Below, in pieces: positions 61,433 to 64,000 of a stretch of DNA of 64,000 bases; within the stretch, counting starts at the first letter, position 1; each line of letters opens with the position of its first letter. The stretch is from the NCBI RefSeq assembly GCF_008274625.1, contig NZ_VTRU01000002.1, positions 62,001 to 126,000 on the forward strand, given 5' to 3'. Position numbers and translations under genes: made by a program. A model generated the notes under the pieces. That model had not been told where the DNA came from. It worked only from the letters and a program-made list of their open reading frames with translations, and made no database searches. This DNA comes from Chryseobacterium panacisoli (GTDB lineage Bacteria > Bacteroidota > Bacteroidia > Flavobacteriales > Weeksellaceae).

Positions 61433-64000
61433 ATGTCAAACACAATTCCCTCATTAGAACCCTTATCAATAGGTACGGCTGTATTACTGTCATCTGAAGA
61501 CAGAGAAAAATTGTTAAACGGATTCAATAAAACCGGCTGGGACTATCATCATGAAGAAACATTAGGGTCTCTTTTCCGAAAACAGGTCCTTCTTCATCCC
61601 GATAAAACGGCTGTTGTTTACCAGGATCAGAAAATCACCTATAGTGATTTAGACAGAAGAAGTAACCAGATTGCCCATTTGTTACTGAACCGGGGAATCA
61701 AAGAAGGAAAATATGTTCCTGTCTGGCTAGACCGCTCTTTAGAATGGATTGTTGCTGTTCTTGGTGTGATCAAAACAGGAGCAGCATATGTTCCTATAGA
61801 TCCGGCTTATCCTGCTAAAAGAGTAGAATTTATTCTTTCGGATACTGCTGCCGATATGATCATTACCAATCAAAATCTTGGAAACCTTTTATCCGAAGCT
61901 GAAAAGACAAAAATATTTGATCTGAGCAGCATGGAGAATCTTGATCATTTGCCTTCTGAGTATCCGGAAAGTACAATTCACCAGGACAGTTTAGCATATA
62001 CGATTTATACTTCAGGCTCTACCGGAAAACCCAAAGGGGTAATGGTGAGCCATCAGGCTATTCAGCACCTGGTAACCTGGCATAATCATCATTTTCATGT
62101 GGATCACAGTTCAAAACTGACTCTCGTAGCAGGATTGGCATTTGATATATCCGTATGGGAAACCTGGTCGGCACTTACTTCCGGCGCGACTCTTTTTATT
62201 GCAGATAATGAAGATAGAACGGATGCCCATGCATTGGTGGATTACTATTGGAGAAATCAGATTACACACGGTTTTGTGCCTGCCGTTCTGGCTCCCCCGG
62301 TAGTTAATAGTACCCGGAATTATAATGATCTGAAATTGAAATATCTCTTTACCGGAGGTGAAAAACTAAAGCCTGTGCTTACTACTGAATTAAGCTACGA
62401 ACTGATAGATTACTATGGGCCTACGGAATGTACCGTATTTGCAACATTTAAAAAAGTAAAAGATATCCATGGACAATATGTCTCTTCAATAGGGAAGCCC
62501 ATTGCCAATGCAAAAGCCTATATTTTAGGTGAGAATATGGAATTGATGCCGATAGGAGCAGTAGGAGAATTATACATCGGAGGAAATATTTTAGCAGAAG
62601 GATATCTTAATAATAAAGAACTTACAGATTCTAAATTTATTGATAATCCATTCCGGGAAACAGAAAAACTGTATCGTACAGGAGATCTGGCCAAATGGAA
62701 ACCGGACGGTGATATTGAATTTCTTGGGAGAATAGATAATCAGGTGAAAATTCGTGGATTCCGGGTTGAATTAGAAGAAATAGAACGTACGTTGGTTCAG
62801 CAGAAAGAGATCAAAGAAGCTGTGGTCATTAGCAGGGATACAGCAGGAAGTAGTAAATACCTGATTGCTTTTATTGTTTCAGAACCTGATGCTGAGAAAG
62901 ATATTTCATCAGTGAGAAACGCATTGAAAGAAGAACTTCCGGGTTATATGATTCCCGCCCAGATTATTTTTATAGATAAAATTCCGTTGACAGCAAATGG
63001 TAAAACAGATACCCAGGTTTTAAAAGACTTGGCAGATAAAGAGGCAAAAGAACTTATTTCATTTGAACCGCCAACCAATGAGACAGAAAGGATTGTTGTT
63101 GATATCTGGTCTTCAGCACTGGAACGGCCTGTTATTAATATTACAGATAATTTCTTTGATATCGGTGGAAACTCTCTGTTAGTAGCAACAGTTGCCGTGG
63201 CGCTGCAAAGAATGCTGGACGTAAAAGTATATCTGCGGGATATTTATCAGTTTCCGGTATTGCAGGAGCTCTCGGAAGTTCTTATAGCCAGATCCAAAGC
63301 AGCAAGAGAAGCTGTTCCAATGGAAGATGTAGAACCTTATATTGAATTGCAGAAAGACGTTTATCTGGCTCCCGGAACTGTTTTTGCAGGTGGATTTGAT
63401 CCTAAGCAGGTGGAAAATCCAACCACGATTTTTTTAACAGGAGTTACGGGATTTGTGGGAATTCACCTTCTTCAGGAGCTTCTGGATACGACCAATGCTG
63501 ATATTTACTGTCTTGTAAGAGCTCAGGATCAATTTCATGCGATGGAAAAAATTGATAGATGTTTTAAACAATATCATATTCCTCAAAAAGAAGAACAGAA
63601 ATCTAGAATTATTCCGGTAATCGGAGATCTGGCATTGCCGGCATTGGGACTGTCAGAAGAAATATTCACAAAAATAGCAAAACAAACCGATCTGATTTAC
63701 CATTCCGGAAGTTCTGTAAACTTCATTGAACCTTATTCTTATATGAAAGCTCCGAATGTAGAAGGATTAAGGGAAATCATCAAATTGGCCGGAGCAGAAA
63801 GAACGAAATGTCTTGCTTTGTTATCCACCATTTCGGTATACAGCTGGGGGCATGTGTTTACAGGAAAAACAGTGATGCTGGAGTCTGATGATATTGAACA
63901 GAATTTAATGTCTGTAAGCAAAGACATTGGGTATGTAAGAAGCAAATGGGTAATGGAGGCTGTCGCAGATCTGGCTGCAAAAGAAGGCCTGCCATTGATT
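61433..64000 (+). CDS. NRPS-like A-PCP-thioester reductase enzyme (3' end beyond window)
   Basis: 856 codons present, no stop. Residues ~40-545: adenylation domain with A3 core TSGSTGKPKG (193-), LAFDISVWE, YYGPTECTV and YRTGDLAKW. PCP: FFDIGGNSLL with phosphopantetheine Ser581. Residues ~660 on: thioester-reductase domain with NADPH motif TGVTGFVG (669-676), and catalytic Tyr834/Lys838 (YVRSK). It has no condensation domain, so it activates one carboxylic or amino acid, tethers it and releases it by reduction to an aldehyde or alcohol. Substrate code was not assigned. Confidence 0.9.
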   Translation, partial: MSNTIPSLEPLSIGTAVLLSSEDREKLLNGFNKTGWDYHHEETLGSLFRKQVLLHPDKTAVVYQDQKITYSDLDRRSNQIAHLLLNRGIKEGKYVPVWLDRSLEWIVAVLGVIKTGAAYVPIDPAYPAKRVEFILSDTAADMIITNQNLGNLLSEAEKTKIFDLSSMENLDHLPSEYPESTIHQDSLAYTIYTSGSTGKPKGVMVSHQAIQHLVTWHNHHFHVDHSSKLTLVAGLAFDISVWETWSALTSGATLFIADNEDRTDAHALVDYYWRNQITHGFVPAVLAPPVVNSTRNYNDLKLKYLFTGGEKLKPVLTTELSYELIDYYGPTECTVFATFKKVKDIHGQYVSSIGKPIANAKAYILGENMELMPIGAVGELYIGGNILAEGYLNNKELTDSKFIDNPFRETEKLYRTGDLAKWKPDGDIEFLGRIDNQVKIRGFRVELEEIERTLVQQKEIKEAVVISRDTAGSSKYLIAFIVSEPDAEKDISSVRNALKEELPGYMIPAQIIFIDKIPLTANGKTDTQVLKDLADKEAKELISFEPPTNETERIVVDIWSSALERPVINITDNFFDIGGNSLLVATVAVALQRMLDVKVYLRDIYQFPVLQELSEVLIARSKAAREAVPMEDVEPYIELQKDVYLAPGTVFAGGFDPKQVENPTTIFLTGVTGFVGIHLLQELLDTTNADIYCLVRAQDQFHAMEKIDRCFKQYHIPQKEEQKSRIIPVIGDLALPALGLSEEIFTKIAKQTDLIYHSGSSVNFIEPYSYMKAPNVEGLREIIKLAGAERTKCLALLSTISVYSWGHVFTGKTVMLESDDIEQNLMSVSKDIGYVRSKWVMEAVADLAAKEGLPLI

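Noticed and set aside
1..64000. CRISPR arrays, rRNA, tRNA and complete insertion sequences
   Set aside because: I looked for regular direct repeats with unique spacers, tRNA-like cloverleaf arms and transposase motifs and found none I could support; a tRNAscan or CRISPR-finder run would settle it.

Overview
The window reads as a chromosomal segment of a low-GC Bacteroidota, most probably a Chryseobacterium-like member of the Flavobacteriia/Weeksellaceae. Support comes from many SusC-like or TonB-dependent outer-membrane proteins, a type IX secretion (T9SS) C-terminal sorting signal, LytS/LytTR two-component pairs, and lipoproteins with SxC lipoboxes. Several promoters match the Bacteroidota pattern TTTG-N19/20-TAnnTTTG. 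Many small double-glycine leader peptides of the kind common in Chryseobacterium are also present.

Layout. 1-1.1 kb: tail of mutS, then four tandem reverse-strand GG-leader peptides that all end in Cys-Cys; two of them are under 60 residues. 1.2-13.9 kb: mostly housekeeping and envelope genes (thioredoxin-like pair, YARHG lipoprotein, TonB-C-like proteins, alpha/beta hydrolase, BaiN-like flavoprotein, thioesterase, thiL, AraC regulator plus MFS pump, DUF6268-like barrel). 13.9-19 kb: a LytS/LytTR pair, an OmpA/PorT-like barrel, an orphan Cys-rich leader peptide and two exported proteins. 19-24.3 kb: pepT, HMG-CoA lyase, mercaptopyruvate sulfurtransferase, and a compact four-gene unit (MIP18-like Fe-S protein, PolB-like exonuclease, csaA, HExxH protein).

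24.6-33.1 kb is the most distinctive region: a RiPP biosynthesis locus. It has five precursor peptides in two leader families that share a core motif (NNC-x-G-x-NC-x3-C), a radical SAM/SPASM maturase overlapping a C39-peptidase ABC exporter, a periplasmic carboxypeptidase-regulatory-like protein, and a divergent TonB-type outer-membrane protein with a textbook promoter. An 82-bp MITE-like palindrome sits just upstream of the maturase.

33.5-38.4 kb: a trypsin-like protease and a metacaspase-type caspase, apparently co-transcribed and each preceded by a similar ~30-nt leader, next to a lipoprotein/7TM/NarL-type two-component operon. A GGGAAAACA palindromic motif upstream of the caspase, upstream of the two-component operon and upstream of the RND operon at 41.8 kb suggests a shared regulator. 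38.6-47.6 kb: a universal stress protein, a second LytS/LytTR pair with a direct-repeat candidate operator, and a three-gene RND efflux operon. 47.8-51.4 kb: a lipoprotein, an ECF sigma factor with a membrane-anchored barrel partner, and a T9SS-secreted protein. 52-59.1 kb: two convergent TonB receptor units (receptor + DUF4374; PepSY + receptor) that look like siderophore or metal uptake. 59.4-61 kb: YifB/ComM. 61.4 kb to the end: the first 856 codons of an NRPS-like A-PCP-reductase enzyme cut by the window edge. I saw no rRNA, tRNA, CRISPR or intact insertion sequence.
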